Positions 36,053 to 45,477 of a stretch of DNA of 64,000 bases are shown piece by piece. This DNA is from CAZEWZ01 sp964516765. Its GTDB lineage: Bacteria > Bacteroidota > Bacteroidia > Flavobacteriales > UBA7430. The notes beneath the pieces are model-generated. The model did no database searches. It saw nothing but the letters and a program-made list of their open reading frames with translations, and was not told where the DNA came from. The number at the start of each line of letters is the position of its first letter. Within the stretch, counting starts at the first letter, position 1. The position numbers and the translations under genes were made by a program. Location: contig CAZEWZ010000004.1 in the NCBI GenBank assembly GCA_964516765.1, positions 1 through 64,000 of the forward strand. Direction: 5' to 3'.

Positions 36053-37993
36053 ATGACAAAGTTAGTCGATAATATACCCGAAGGTCCTCTAGTTGACAAG
36101 TGGACTAAATACAAGTCTGATGCGAAGCTGGTAAATCCAGCCAACAGAAGAAATATTGACATCATTGTTATTGGGACTGGTCTTGCAGGAGGTTCCGCTG
36201 CAGCTTCCCTAGGTGAAATGGGCTTCAATGTGAAAGCATTTTGCTTTCAGGACTCTCCTCGACGGGCACACTCTATTGCTGCACAAGGTGGAATTAATGC
36301 TGCAAAAAATTATCAAAATGACGGAGACAGTACCTATCGTCTTTTCTACGACACAATCAAGGGAGGAGATTACCGTTCACGTGAAGCCAATGTATATCGA
36401 TTAGCAGAAGTTTCTACAAATATTATCGACCAATGTGTCGCCCAAGGAGTCCCCTTTGCCAGAGAATATGGAGGACTACTAGACAACCGTTCGTTCGGTG
36501 GAGTTCAGGTTCAACGAACATTTTACGCAAAAGGGCAAACAGGGCAACAACTTCTTCTTGGCGCCTATCAAGCTCTTAGCCGTCAAATCAGCAAAGGTAC
36601 AGTCACCATGTACAATAGACATGAGATGATGGATATAGTTAAAATTGACGGCAAAGCCAGAGGTATTATTGCACGGCATTTAATAACTGGTAAAATCGAA
36701 CGCCATTCTGCCCATGCAGTCGTTATTGCTTCTGGAGGATATGGAAATGTATTTTTTTTATCTACCAATGCAATGGGGTCAAATTGTACTGCAGCATGGA
36801 AGTCATACAAAAGAGGAGCATACTTTGCCAATTCTTGCTTTGTACAAATTCATCCAACATGTATACCCGTTACTGGTGATCACCAATCAAAATTAACTTT
36901 AATGTCCGAATCTCTTCGAAATGACGGACGCATCTGGGTGCCTAAGCATAAAGAAGATGCCCAAGCCATTGCCAAGGGAGACAAAACAGCACTTGATATT
37001 GCTGAAGAAGATAGAGATTATTATCTAGAGCGTCGCTATCCTGCATTTGGGAATTTAGTTCCTAGAGATGTGGCATCCCGAGCAGCAAAAGAACGCTGTG
37101 ATGCAGGTTATGGGGTAAACAAAACTGGACAAGCTGTCTTCTTAGACTTTTCAGACTCCATCAATAGACTGGGGAAAGAGGCTGTAGAAGCTCGCTATGG
37201 AAACTTGTTCCAGATGTACGAAAAAATTACGGCAGAAAACCCTTACGTGATGCCGATGAAAATATATCCAGCCATTCATTATACCATGGGAGGAATCTGG
37301 GTAGATTACAATTTACAAACTACCGTGCCAGGCTTGTTTGCTACTGGAGAGTCGAACTTCTCTGATCATGGAGCAAACCGACTTGGGGCATCGGCTTTGA
37401 TGCAAGGTTTAGCCGATGGTTACTTTGTTGTTCCTTATACGGTCTCAAACTATTTGGCCGACGATATCAGAACAGGCCCAATTTCTACAGACCATCCCGA
37501 ATTTGAAAAAGTCGAAAAAGAAGTCGAGAACCGATTAGATCTTTTCATCAACAATAAGGGGTCCAAGTCTGTAGACCACTTTCACAAAAGATTAGGCAAA
37601 ATTATGTGGGAGCAATGTGGTATGGTTAGAAACAAAGAAGGATTGGAAGGTGCAATTCGAGATATTAATGCTATTCGCGATGAATTCTGGAAAGAAGTGA
37701 ATGTTCCAGGAACCAAAAATGGCTTGAACCAAGAATTAGAAAAAGCAGGACGTGTTGCCGACTTTATTGAACTAGGTGCACTGATGTGTTATGATGCTTT
37801 GAGTCGCGAAGAATCATGTGGGGGTCACTTTAGAGAAGAGTTTCAAACTCCTGAAGGAGAAGCGGTTCGCAATGATGAAGACTATACCTTTGTCTCTGCA
37901 TGGGAATATAAAGGCGAAAAAGAAGTCCCTGAGCTTCACAAAGAAGATCTCAATTACGAAAACATTGAACTTAAACAAAGAAGCTATAAATAA
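36053..37993 (+). CDS. sdhA: Succinate dehydrogenase/fumarate reductase flavoprotein
   Basis: This 646-residue subunit oxidises succinate with covalently bound FAD at the cytoplasmic face of the inner membrane. The FAD-binding loop is [19 protein letters not shown], the FAD-linking His lies in [14 protein letters not shown], and the substrate site includes [17 protein letters not shown] and [30 protein letters not shown] and the C-terminal Cys-containing segment [18 protein letters not shown] are typical. Length matches the Bacteroidota/epsilon-type enzyme. Its stop overlaps the sdhB start by one base. Confidence 0.96.
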   Translation: MTKLVDNIPEGPLVDKWTKYKSDAKLVNPANRRNIDIIVIGTGLAGGSAAASLGEMGFNVKAFCFQDSPRRAHSIAAQGGINAAKNYQNDGDSTYRLFYDTIKGGDYRSREANVYRLAEVSTNIIDQCVAQGVPFAREYGGLLDNRSFGGVQVQRTFYAKGQTGQQLLLGAYQALSRQISKGTVTMYNRHEMMDIVKIDGKARGIIARHLITGKIERHSAHAVVIASGGYGNVFFLSTNAMGSNCTAAWKSYKRGAYFANSCFVQIHPTCIPVTGDHQSKLTLMSESLRNDGRIWVPKHKEDAQAIAKGDKTALDIAEEDRDYYLERRYPAFGNLVPRDVASRAAKERCDAGYGVNKTGQAVFLDFSDSINRLGKEAVEARYGNLFQMYEKITAENPYVMPMKIYPAIHYTMGGIWVDYNLQTTVPGLFATGESNFSDHGANRLGASALMQGLADGYFVVPYTVSNYLADDIRTGPISTDHPEFEKVEKEVENRLDLFINNKGSKSVDHFHKRLGKIMWEQCGMVRNKEGLEGAIRDINAIRDEFWKEVNVPGTKNGLNQELEKAGRVADFIELGALMCYDALSREESCGGHFREEFQTPEGEAVRNDEDYTFVSAWEYKGEKEVPELHKEDLNYENIELKQRSYK

Positions 37994-38757
37994 TGACGGG
38001 AATGAATCTTACATTGAAAGTTTGGCGTCAAAATAGCGCAAAGGACAAAGGACGCATTGTTGAATACCAGATGTCTGATATTTCTCCAGATATGTCTTTC
38101 CTCGAGATGATGGACGTATTGAACGAACAACTTATCGGAAAAAGAGAAAGTCCTGTCGCTTTTGACCACGACTGTCGCGAGGGAATATGTGGCTCATGTT
38201 CGATGTATATAAATGGAGAGCCTCACGGACCTGAAAATCTAATTACCACTTGTCAATTGCACATGCGTTCTTTCAAAGATGGAGACACTATTTATATTGA
38301 ACCTTGGAGAGCCTCAGCTTTTCCTATCGTCAAAGATTTGGTTGTAGACCGCTCGGCTTTTGATGCTATCATTCAAGCAGGAGGATATGTATCTGTTAAC
38401 ACCTCTGGAAATACCCAAGATGCCAACGCTATTCCGGTAAATAAAATCGACGCAGATGCCGCTTTTGATGCCGCAACTTGCATTGGTTGTGGTGCATGTG
38501 TCGCTACCTGTAAGAATTCCTCCGCAATGCTATTTACCTCCGCAAAAGTTTCTCATTTAGCTCACCTTCCTCAAGGGAATGTAGAAGCAAAAGAGCGGGC
38601 AATGAATATGGTAAATAAAATGGATGAACTGGGCTTTGGAAGTTGTACAAACACTGGAGACTGTGAAATTCAGTGCCCTAAAGGTATTTCGCTTGACAAC
38701 ATAGCTCTGATGAACCGTCATTTCTTAGGAGCTTCTTTAAAGTCTGAAAAAAAATAA
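37993..38757 (+). CDS. sdhB: Succinate dehydrogenase iron-sulfur subunit
   Basis: This 254-residue subunit carries electrons from FAD to the haems through three iron-sulfur clusters. The [2Fe-2S] ligands are in [15 protein letters not shown] with a fourth Cys in TTCQLHMR; the [4Fe-4S] site is [13 protein letters not shown]; the third cluster uses [15 protein letters not shown]. It completes the sdhCAB operon and depends on the SUF products encoded upstream in the window. The next gene is convergent five bases on, with only an all-A/T potential hairpin between. Confidence 0.96.
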   Translation: MTGMNLTLKVWRQNSAKDKGRIVEYQMSDISPDMSFLEMMDVLNEQLIGKRESPVAFDHDCREGICGSCSMYINGEPHGPENLITTCQLHMRSFKDGDTIYIEPWRASAFPIVKDLVVDRSAFDAIIQAGGYVSVNTSGNTQDANAIPVNKIDADAAFDAATCIGCGACVATCKNSSAMLFTSAKVSHLAHLPQGNVEAKERAMNMVNKMDELGFGSCTNTGDCEIQCPKGISLDNIALMNRHFLGASLKSEKK

Positions 38758-38762
38758 TTTTT

Positions 38763-39488
38763 TTATATCCCTCTTTCTTTCTTTATTGCTTCGAAGGCGT
38801 CTTGTACTTTTAAGAACTTTTCTTTTCCCATATTCTGCTGTGCCTCATTCAAATCACTCAACTTATCCGGGTGATATTTCATAGCCATTTTTCGGTGAGC
38901 TTTCTTCACATCTAAATCCGAGGAAGAGGGTTTTATATCTAAAATTTTGTAATTCTGCTCAGGATCTTTAAAGAACATCGCTTTGATGGATGCCATATCG
39001 TGTACATTGATGTACATGTATCCTCCAATTTTTTCAATGATTACAACTTCCTTCGAATCTAAATGACCATCAGCCATTGAGATTCCATACAAAAAGTGAA
39101 TAAGCTGTAAGCGTTGTGCGTGAGAGACATTCTTATCTATCTGCAAACATATCTGACGCAAAGAGACTTGCTTGCTGTTAATGATATGCTTAAACAACTT
39201 GAAGCTTTCTCCTGCTCGATGTGCGCCAAACATCTGTATAAATTGCGATCGAACATAATCTAATTCTCTCTTATCAACCTTACCGTCTGCCTTGATAACA
39301 TAGGCCGCTAAAATAAGAAGACTTATTTCGAACTGAGCAGCAGGAGGACTCATATTTTGATAATGCTTTTGGAATTTTTCTTGCTCGTCTGCCTTGGCAA
39401 ACAATGAGCCTAGAGAATAGCCTAATAAAGCGCCCATAGGACCGCCAAACATCCAACCCAAGGTACCGGTAATCCACTTTAATTTCAT
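38763..39488 (-). CDS. TerB-like / DnaJ-domain co-chaperone (DjlA-like)
   Basis: This 241-residue protein starts with a Gly-rich hydrophobic stretch (GTLGWMFGGPMGALLGYSLG) that could contact the membrane, then a TerB-like helical domain with AAYVIKADGKVDKRELDYV and GISMADGHLDSKEVVIIEKI, whose Asp/Glu motifs may bind metal. Residues about 175-241 are a J domain with the essential HPD (MKYHPDKLSDL), which would stimulate DnaK. The layout is like DjlA without its large cytoplasmic linker. It is divergent from the DUF1853 gene. Confidence 0.88.
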   Translation of the reverse strand: MKLKWITGTLGWMFGGPMGALLGYSLGSLFAKADEQEKFQKHYQNMSPPAAQFEISLLILAAYVIKADGKVDKRELDYVRSQFIQMFGAHRAGESFKLFKHIINSKQVSLRQICLQIDKNVSHAQRLQLIHFLYGISMADGHLDSKEVVIIEKIGGYMYINVHDMASIKAMFFKDPEQNYKILDIKPSSSDLDVKKAHRKMAMKYHPDKLSDLNEAQQNMGKEKFLKVQDAFEAIKKERGI

Positions 39489-39543
39489 TTGCTAAATTTT
39501 TAAGTAAAGATGACAAAGAAAAAAGCTAAAGCCAAACATTTTG

Positions 39544-39551
39544 TATTTTTA
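39544..39551 (+). promoter_or_regulatory. Putative -7 box (TATTTTTA) six bases before a start codon
   Basis: TATTTTTA differs from TAnnTTTG only in its last base and ends 6 bases before ATG 39558 of the DUF1853 gene. It supports that start over the ATG at 39510, which would lie upstream of the box. Confidence 0.35.
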
Positions 39552-39557
39552 AACCTC

Positions 39558-40454
39558 ATGAAACAAAAGTACCACCATAAAATTGTGAGAGATTTAGCAT
39601 GGTGCATTTCTTCTCCTGAATTACTAAACGAAACTCTCTCTTTTGGAGATAATATAATGAAAGATTACTTCTTGGAATTCCAAGAAAAGCTCACCAAACT
39701 TGATAAAAATTCTTTGGAATTAGAGACTTTCTTAAGCCACAAAAATACCCTTCGATTGGGCCATTACTATGAGGCTTTGATTTGTTTTTGGCTCCAAAAT
39801 AGTATAAAATTTGACCTACTTGCGAATAATGTTCCCCTCAGAAACCAAGAAAAAATTACCATTGGCGAAGTCGATTTGATTGTTTTCAATAAGATAACAA
39901 AGGATTATGAGCATTGGGAATTGGCTGTTAAATTTTATTTAGCTTATATAAAAAAAGGACAAACGGATTATATTGGACCAAATGCCAATGACCATTTCCA
40001 TCTCAAACTCGCGAAACTGAAAAATTACCAATGTAAAATTTTAGAAACGGTACCTGGAAAAAAGTATCTTTCTGAGCTAAATATCTCTAAAATAAAAAAT
40101 AAATTGTTAGTAAAAGGACTCCTTTGCTATCATCCAAACGACATAAAAAAACCTTGGGAGAATATCTCTGTTCAGCATGCTCAATCTTGGTGGATATACT
40201 TGGAGGAAGCTCAAGAATTTTTAGATGATGCCCTTAGCTATTTCATACTAGACAAAAAAGAATGGCTGAGCACACCCTCTTTGCCTAAACAACAGTTTAA
40301 CAAAAAAGAATTTTTGAACATAATACGCCAAGAGTTTAGCCATAGCCAAAGTTCTCTATTTATTGTAGGCTATAAAAAGAATACATTAAAAACCAAAGGT
40401 TTTGTGGTGCATACCCATTGGCCAAATTTATATAACAAAAAAGCCACTCCTTGA
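39558..40454 (+). CDS. DUF1853 protein, possible nuclease-like fold
   Basis: This 298-residue soluble protein begins with HKIVRDLAWCISSPELL, the N-terminal signature of DUF1853. The core has LGHYYEALICFWLQ (E72), then IGEVDLIVF (E104, D106) and EHWELAVKFYLAY (E121, K125). The order Glu, Asp, Glu-Lys in alternating helices and strands recalls the PD-(D/E)XK nuclease fold, but the last motif is E-x3-K and not E-x-K, so this is only a resemblance. No function is established for the family. ATG 39510 would add 16 residues; I prefer 39558 because of the promoter box before it. The stop lies in the loop of a terminator. Confidence 0.78.
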   Translation: MKQKYHHKIVRDLAWCISSPELLNETLSFGDNIMKDYFLEFQEKLTKLDKNSLELETFLSHKNTLRLGHYYEALICFWLQNSIKFDLLANNVPLRNQEKITIGEVDLIVFNKITKDYEHWELAVKFYLAYIKKGQTDYIGPNANDHFHLKLAKLKNYQCKILETVPGKKYLSELNISKIKNKLLVKGLLCYHPNDIKKPWENISVQHAQSWWIYLEEAQEFLDDALSYFILDKKEWLSTPSLPKQQFNKKEFLNIIRQEFSHSQSSLFIVGYKKNTLKTKGFVVHTHWPNLYNKKATP

Positions 40455-40470
40455 AAAAGAGTGGCTTTTT
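40438..40470. terminator. Bidirectional intrinsic terminator between convergent genes
   Basis: A 12-base-pair stem (AAAAAGCCACTC paired with GAGTGGCTTTTT) with a 9-base loop is flanked by A and T runs, so it works on both strands. It contains the stop codon of the DUF1853 gene and lies 23 bases before the end of the aldehyde dehydrogenase gene on the other strand. Confidence 0.9.
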
Positions 40471-40492
40471 ATATTTCACATATATTTTATAC

Positions 40493-42034
40493 TTATAATT
40501 CAAATTTGATACCTTGTGCTAAGGGCAAAGAAGTAGAATAATTGATGGTATTTGTCTGCCGACGCATATATCCTTTCCATGCATCAGAACCTGATTCACG
40601 TCCACCACCAGTTTCTTTTTCTCCACCAAAAGCACCACCAATTTCAGCTCCAGAAGTTCCAATATTTACATTAGCAATTCCACAATCAGATCCTGCAGGT
40701 GACAAAAAGCGTTCTGCTTCTCTAAGGTTAGTCGTCATGATAGCTGAAGACAATCCTTGTGGAACATTGTTTTGCATTTCAATAGCCTCATCCAAAGTCT
40801 TGTATTTCATTAAGTACAAAATAGGCGCAAAAGTTTCGTGTTGCACAATGGCAAAACTATTTTTAGCTTCTGCAACAGCGGGTTTCACATAGCAGCCAGA
40901 TTCGTATCCTTCTCCAGACAAAACGCCGCCTTCAACAAGAATATTCCCTCCCTCTTCTACCACTCTGCTTAGTGCAGAATTATACATTTTTACGGCATCG
41001 GTGTCAATCAGTGGTCCTACATGGTTGTTCTCATCAAGTGGATTACCTATACTCAGTTGCTTATATGCACTCACTAATTTGTCTTTAAGTACCTCATACA
41101 TGCTTTCGTGAATAATCAATCTTCGCGTGGAAGTACAACGTTGGCCAGCAGTTCCTACAGCTCCAAATACAGCTCCAATAACGGTCATTTCAAGGTCGGC
41201 ATCTGGAGTGACAATAATGGCATTATTCCCGCCTAACTCTAAGATAGATTTACCGAAACGTTGAGCTACTGCTCCGCCAACAATTCTTCCCATCCGTGTA
41301 GATCCTGTGGCAGAAATTAAAGGAACTCGCTTGTCACTAGTCATCCATTCTCCCACTTGATAATCTCCATTTATAAGGGCGCAAATTCCTTCAGGTAGGT
41401 CATTTTCTTTTAAAACTTCTGCAATAATATTCTGGCAAGCTACCCCACACATAGGTGCTTTTTCAGAGGGCTTCCAAATGCATACATTTCCACAAATCCA
41501 GGCCAACGCGGTATTCCAAGCCCAAACAGCAACAGGAAAATTAAACGCGGAAATAATCCCTACTACACCTAGCGGATGGTACTGGTCATACATTCTATGA
41601 CCAGGACGTTCAGAATGCATAGTCATTCCGTTTAATTGACGGGAAAGACCTACGGCAAAATCACAGATATCTATCATTTCTTGCACCTCACCCAGACCTT
41701 CTTGATAAGATTTACCCATTTCATAAGAAACTAATTTACCCAGAGATTCTTTGTATTCTCGTAATTTGTTTCCAAACTGACGAACAATTTCTCCTCGCTG
41801 TGGCGCGGGCATCACTCTCCAATTCCTGTAGGCATCTTGCCCTGCGACAATCGCTTTTTCGTAGTCTTTTTTGGAGGTTACGGCTACTTTCCCAATCAAT
41901 AACCCATCGACTGGGGAGAATGATTCTATAATATTATTGCTGTCTCCTAGCCAAATAGCCCCCGTAGAAGTTCCTTTATTTATTTCTGAAAGACCTAAAG
42001 ATTTTAGTGCTTCTTTTATTCCAAATTTATCCAT
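40493..42034 (-). CDS. ALDH7-type aldehyde dehydrogenase (aminoadipate-semialdehyde type)
   Basis: This 513-residue cytoplasmic enzyme oxidises an aldehyde with NAD(P)+. The catalytic Cys is C300 in GTAGQRCTSTRRL, the general-base Glu is in ILELGGNNAI, and the cofactor loop is SATGSTRMGRIVG. The NNAI and RCTSTRRL forms are those of family ALDH7 (antiquitin; L-aminoadipate-semialdehyde dehydrogenase), which works in lysine breakdown. The exact substrate cannot be read from sequence. The frame is open to ATG 42103, but that would overlap rseP by 26 bases; ATG 42034 (MDKFGIKEALKSLG) gives the normal family length. Confidence 0.88.
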   Translation of the reverse strand: MDKFGIKEALKSLGLSEINKGTSTGAIWLGDSNNIIESFSPVDGLLIGKVAVTSKKDYEKAIVAGQDAYRNWRVMPAPQRGEIVRQFGNKLREYKESLGKLVSYEMGKSYQEGLGEVQEMIDICDFAVGLSRQLNGMTMHSERPGHRMYDQYHPLGVVGIISAFNFPVAVWAWNTALAWICGNVCIWKPSEKAPMCGVACQNIIAEVLKENDLPEGICALINGDYQVGEWMTSDKRVPLISATGSTRMGRIVGGAVAQRFGKSILELGGNNAIIVTPDADLEMTVIGAVFGAVGTAGQRCTSTRRLIIHESMYEVLKDKLVSAYKQLSIGNPLDENNHVGPLIDTDAVKMYNSALSRVVEEGGNILVEGGVLSGEGYESGCYVKPAVAEAKNSFAIVQHETFAPILYLMKYKTLDEAIEMQNNVPQGLSSAIMTTNLREAERFLSPAGSDCGIANVNIGTSGAEIGGAFGGEKETGGGRESGSDAWKGYMRRQTNTINYSTSLPLAQGIKFEL

Positions 42035-42077
42035 ATTGTCAGTTCTTAAAATTGAGGTGTAAAAGTATAAAAAACGT

Positions 42078-43406
42078 TTAATTAAAAAGTCTAATGATGT
42101 CATTTCCGTTAGCCAATATCAATAAGCTCATTAGAACAACAAAACCAAATACTTGGGCATACTCTAAAAGTTTGTCAGAGGGCTTTCTTCCTGTGATGAT
42201 TTCCCCAAGCAAAAACATTACATGTCCTCCGTCTAGTGCGGGAATGGGTAAAATATTCATAAAAGCCAATATAATAGAAAGAAAAGCGGTAAAATTCCAA
42301 AAGTGCTGCCAATCCCACTGAGGCTTAAATTGTTTTCCCATAGTAATAAAGCCTCCCAAACCTTTCCAGGCTCCTGTTTCTGGATTGAGTATTAGCTTAA
42401 ACTGTTGAACATAAGCATCTAACTTATTAATGGCCAAATTAGTCCCAGCAGGGAAAGACTCAAAAAATCCATAAGTCCGCTGGTCATAAGAAATTAATTC
42501 TGTAGGAGGCACATAGTAAATACCCATCCTTCCTGTTTCATTTAATGTAAAATCAAAACTGAGCGTGTCTCTATTTCGCAATACAGTCAAATTGATTTCT
42601 TGCCCCACCAAATCAGGCATACGATTAATATAGTCTGAAAAATAAAGCGCTTCTTCTCCATTCAAGGCAATCAATTGATCTCCAGCCATAACTCCAGCCG
42701 CTTCTGCCATAGATCCTGGCTCAAATTTTTGAGCAATATAGGGCCAAGCGATCCCAATAAAAGGTCCTTCGGTCTTCTTGTCAATCAAACGAGAAACAAT
42801 GTCTTTAGGAAGTTGAAGAGTTAGAACTTCTCCATTTCGCTCTATGCTCACTTTTGTGGCTCCAGAAATCAGAATGGCTTGAGGTAAGTCCATGAAACTT
42901 TCATAATATACACCATCTACAGTCAATATTTTATCCCCATTCTTGAAACCTAGCTCTTTGGCAAAGGCCGAACATTCTATACCATAGCTGGCATTTTCTG
43001 TTTTTAAATACTCGTCTCCCCAGGTAAATAGAATCATGGCATAAATTCCCATGGCCAACAATAAATTGACTGTCACCCCGCCTAACATAATAATGAGTCT
43101 CTGCCATGCCGGTTTGGATCGAAATTCCCAGGGCTGAGGTTCTGCACTAAGATGTTCTTTGTCCATGGACTCGTCAATCATTCCAGAAATCTTCACATAT
43201 CCACCTAGTGGTAGCCATCCTATTCCGTATTCGGTCCCACCAATTTTTTTCTTAAATAGGGAGAAGTAAGGGTCGAAGAATAGATAAAACTTTTCAACCC
43301 GAGTTTTGAATAATTTTGCAGGAATAAAATGTCCCAACTCATGTAAAATAATCAAGAAGGAAAGGCTCAGGAAAAATTGAGCCGCTTTGATGAGAGTTTC
43401 AGTCAT
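42078..43406 (-). CDS. rseP: Site-2 intramembrane metalloprotease RseP
   Basis: This 442-residue inner-membrane zinc protease cuts transmembrane anti-sigma factors and spent signal peptides. HELGH (22-26) in the first helix supplies the zinc His and the catalytic Glu, and PALDGGHVMFL near the C-terminus supplies the zinc Asp. GYVKISGM is the membrane-reentrant strand. Two PDZ domains lie in the periplasm (about 130-200 and 205-290), the second with GSMAEAAGVMAGDQLIALNG. Its start shares one base with the dxr stop, so dxr-rseP are translationally coupled. Confidence 0.94.
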   Translation of the reverse strand: MTETLIKAAQFFLSLSFLIILHELGHFIPAKLFKTRVEKFYLFFDPYFSLFKKKIGGTEYGIGWLPLGGYVKISGMIDESMDKEHLSAEPQPWEFRSKPAWQRLIIMLGGVTVNLLLAMGIYAMILFTWGDEYLKTENASYGIECSAFAKELGFKNGDKILTVDGVYYESFMDLPQAILISGATKVSIERNGEVLTLQLPKDIVSRLIDKKTEGPFIGIAWPYIAQKFEPGSMAEAAGVMAGDQLIALNGEEALYFSDYINRMPDLVGQEINLTVLRNRDTLSFDFTLNETGRMGIYYVPPTELISYDQRTYGFFESFPAGTNLAINKLDAYVQQFKLILNPETGAWKGLGGFITMGKQFKPQWDWQHFWNFTAFLSIILAFMNILPIPALDGGHVMFLLGEIITGRKPSDKLLEYAQVFGFVVLMSLLILANGNDIIRLFN

Positions 43407-44563
43407 TATTTTTTAATATTATCTAGGGTTAATCTTCTTGCTTGAGCATCAGAAAAAATATAATCCTCTAATGTGGGGGTCTTGACAAATGTACATTTTT
43501 GAAGTGTCTCGGCAATGAGGTCAGACATTTCAACGAAACCTACCTTATCTTGTAAAAAAGCGTGTACCACCACTTCGTTGGCGGCATTAATAATGCAAGG
43601 GGCATTTCCTCCACATTTTAAGGCCTCAAAAGCCAGCTGTAAATTTTTAAATGTTTTTGGATCCGGCTGTTCAAAAGATAAATTTGGATAATCCAAAAAA
43701 TTAAAACGAGGAAATTGATTGGCCAAACGATCAGGATAAGCCAAGGCATACTGAATAGGAAGTTTCATGTCCGGCAAACCTAGTTGCGCTTTCATTGATC
43801 CGTCTCGAAACTGAACCAATGAATGAACAACAGATTGTGGATGCACAATGATTTCAATTTGATTTGATTGAAGACCAAAAAGCCATTTGGCTTCAATCAC
43901 TTCTAAACCCTTATTCATCATACTGGCTGAATCAATCGTAATCTTGGCACCCATATCCCAATTTGGATGCTTCAATGCTTGTTTCTTTGTCACTTGTAAC
44001 AAAGCCTCTCTATCCATTCCTCTGAAGGGTCCTCCCGAAGCGGTTAAAACAATTTTTTCTATTGGATTATCAAATTCGCCAACCAAACATTGAAATATAG
44101 CAGAATGTTCAGAATCTACAGGATAAATATTCACTCCCTTTTCCTTTGCAAGTTTGGTGACAAGTTCTCCGGCTACTACAAGAGTTTCTTTATTTGCCAA
44201 GGCAATATTTTTCCCAGCATCAATTGCGGCCAAGGTGGGCAGTAAGCCTGCATAACCCACCAAAGCGGTAAGAACTAAATCGACAGATTCCATTTGAACC
44301 ACTTGAGATAATGCTTCGGCTCCCGCATATACCTTAATCGGATGTGAATGTAAAGCATTACTTACTTTATCATAAAGAGATTCTTCTCCAATAACTACCA
44401 CATTAGGCTGGTGAACTAAGGCTTGTTTGATGAGTAAATCGACGTTACGATATGCCGTCAAAACCTCAATATCAAATAACTCTTTTTGCTCGACTACTAC
44501 CTCCAAAGCTTGAGTTCCGATAGAGCCTGTTGACCCCAGTATGGCGATACGTTTTTTTATCAT
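43406..44563 (-). CDS. dxr: 1-Deoxy-D-xylulose 5-phosphate reductoisomerase
   Basis: This 385-residue enzyme makes 2-C-methyl-D-erythritol 4-phosphate, committing carbon to the non-mevalonate isoprenoid pathway used for menaquinone and the undecaprenyl carrier. The NADPH loop is AILGSTGSIGTQAL (7-20). NKETLVVAG, VDSEHSAIFQCL, TASGGPFRG, MGAKITIDSASMMNKGLEVI and VHPQSVVHSLV hold the metal and substrate residues in order. A TATCTTTG promoter box ends only four bases before the ATG, and the N-terminus cannot be shortened. It is followed directly by rseP. Confidence 0.97.
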   Translation of the reverse strand: MIKKRIAILGSTGSIGTQALEVVVEQKELFDIEVLTAYRNVDLLIKQALVHQPNVVVIGEESLYDKVSNALHSHPIKVYAGAEALSQVVQMESVDLVLTALVGYAGLLPTLAAIDAGKNIALANKETLVVAGELVTKLAKEKGVNIYPVDSEHSAIFQCLVGEFDNPIEKIVLTASGGPFRGMDREALLQVTKKQALKHPNWDMGAKITIDSASMMNKGLEVIEAKWLFGLQSNQIEIIVHPQSVVHSLVQFRDGSMKAQLGLPDMKLPIQYALAYPDRLANQFPRFNFLDYPNLSFEQPDPKTFKNLQLAFEALKCGGNAPCIINAANEVVVHAFLQDKVGFVEMSDLIAETLQKCTFVKTPTLEDYIFSDAQARRLTLDNIKK

Positions 44564-44567
44564 GGCA

Positions 44568-44575
44568 CAAAGATA
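44568..44575 (-). promoter_or_regulatory. Putative -7 box (TATCTTTG) four bases before the dxr start
   Basis: The minus strand reads TATCTTTG, an exact TAnnTTTG match, followed by TGCC and the dxr ATG. Because the Rossmann loop of Dxr begins at residue 7, no later start is possible, so this box implies a leaderless or near-leaderless message. Confidence 0.5.
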
Positions 44576-44658
44576 AATAATTCATTGAGCTTCCTCTTCT
44601 TAGTTGAGGCTTTATGATTAAAAAGTATTCAAAAGGCAATAAGGTCAATGCAATGCAT

Positions 44659-44666
44659 TATTTTTA
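44659..44666 (+). promoter_or_regulatory. Putative -7 box (TATTTTTA) four bases before a hydrolase start
   Basis: TATTTTTA differs from TAnnTTTG in the last base and is followed by CCAG and the ATG at 44671. It supports that start over the upstream ATG at 44614. Confidence 0.35.
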
Positions 44667-44670
44667 CCAG

Positions 44671-45456
44671 ATGAAGAAGAAACTCTTTTTTGCACATGCT
44701 AATGGCTTTCCTGCCGAAGTTTATGGAGAACTCTTTAATTTTATGCCGGATTTTGAAATAGACTTCATCCAAATTCTAGCCCATGGAAACAATCAAATTA
44801 AGTACTCTTGGCGAGAGCTTGCACCAGAAATAATCAAATATCTGGAATTAAACTATACTGAACCAGTATGGGCTGTTGGGCACTCTGTTGGGGCAGTTGC
44901 CTTAGCTTTTGCTGCTGAAAAAAGACCGGATCTGTTTCAGGGTATTATTTTAATGGATCCTCCCGTGCTTTCCAGAAAGATTAGGTGGATCATGGCCATG
45001 GCTCAGTTTCTCGGGATTTCACATAAGATCATGCCTTTAGCTAAAAAAGCTGCAGCAAGATCTGAGACCTTTCCCTCCAGGGAATTTGTTGCAAAAAAAC
45101 TTCGTAAAAAGTTCCTCTTTAAAGATTTTTCAGAAAAATCTTTTGCCAATTATATACAGCATGGCTTTCGTGATAGCCAAGAGGGGGTTCGCTTGCGATT
45201 TGACAAAAAAATAGAAATGAAAATTTTTTCTCTCACCTATCCTTTCTATCAGGGCATAAAGGTAGATATTCCTAGCCATTACCTTTACGCCACCCGTGGA
45301 GAGATTGCCGAAATGAGACCCATTGAATCTATCATGCACCTCTTTCCGAACACCAAATTTACTGTATTTGAGGGTGGAAGTCATCTGTTTCCATTGGAAG
45401 AGCCGCAACGTTGTGCAAAAAAACTAAAAGATATAATCCAAATTCAGAATAATTAA
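44671..45456 (+). CDS. Alpha/beta hydrolase
   Basis: This 261-residue protein has an alpha/beta hydrolase fold: LFFAHANGFPAEVYGELF replaces the usual HG oxyanion loop, the nucleophile elbow is VGHSVGAVAL, and the C-terminal catalytic His lies in EGGSHLFPLEEP. The acid is not clear. A positively charged lid of about 70 residues (KKAAARSETFPSREFVAKKL) follows the elbow. Substrate is unknown. The frame is open to an ATG at 44614, but similarity starts at MKKKLFFAHANGFP. It is divergent from dxr and convergent with the unknown outer-membrane gene. Confidence 0.82.
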   Translation: MKKKLFFAHANGFPAEVYGELFNFMPDFEIDFIQILAHGNNQIKYSWRELAPEIIKYLELNYTEPVWAVGHSVGAVALAFAAEKRPDLFQGIILMDPPVLSRKIRWIMAMAQFLGISHKIMPLAKKAAARSETFPSREFVAKKLRKKFLFKDFSEKSFANYIQHGFRDSQEGVRLRFDKKIEMKIFSLTYPFYQGIKVDIPSHYLYATRGEIAEMRPIESIMHLFPNTKFTVFEGGSHLFPLEEPQRCAKKLKDIIQIQNN

Positions 45457-45477
45457 CTGTTTGAGAGCTTGAACCAT

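Noticed and set aside
38747..38764. A/T-only inverted repeat between sdhB and the DnaJ-type gene
   Set aside because: The stem holds only A-T pairs and would be too weak to count as a terminator with confidence.
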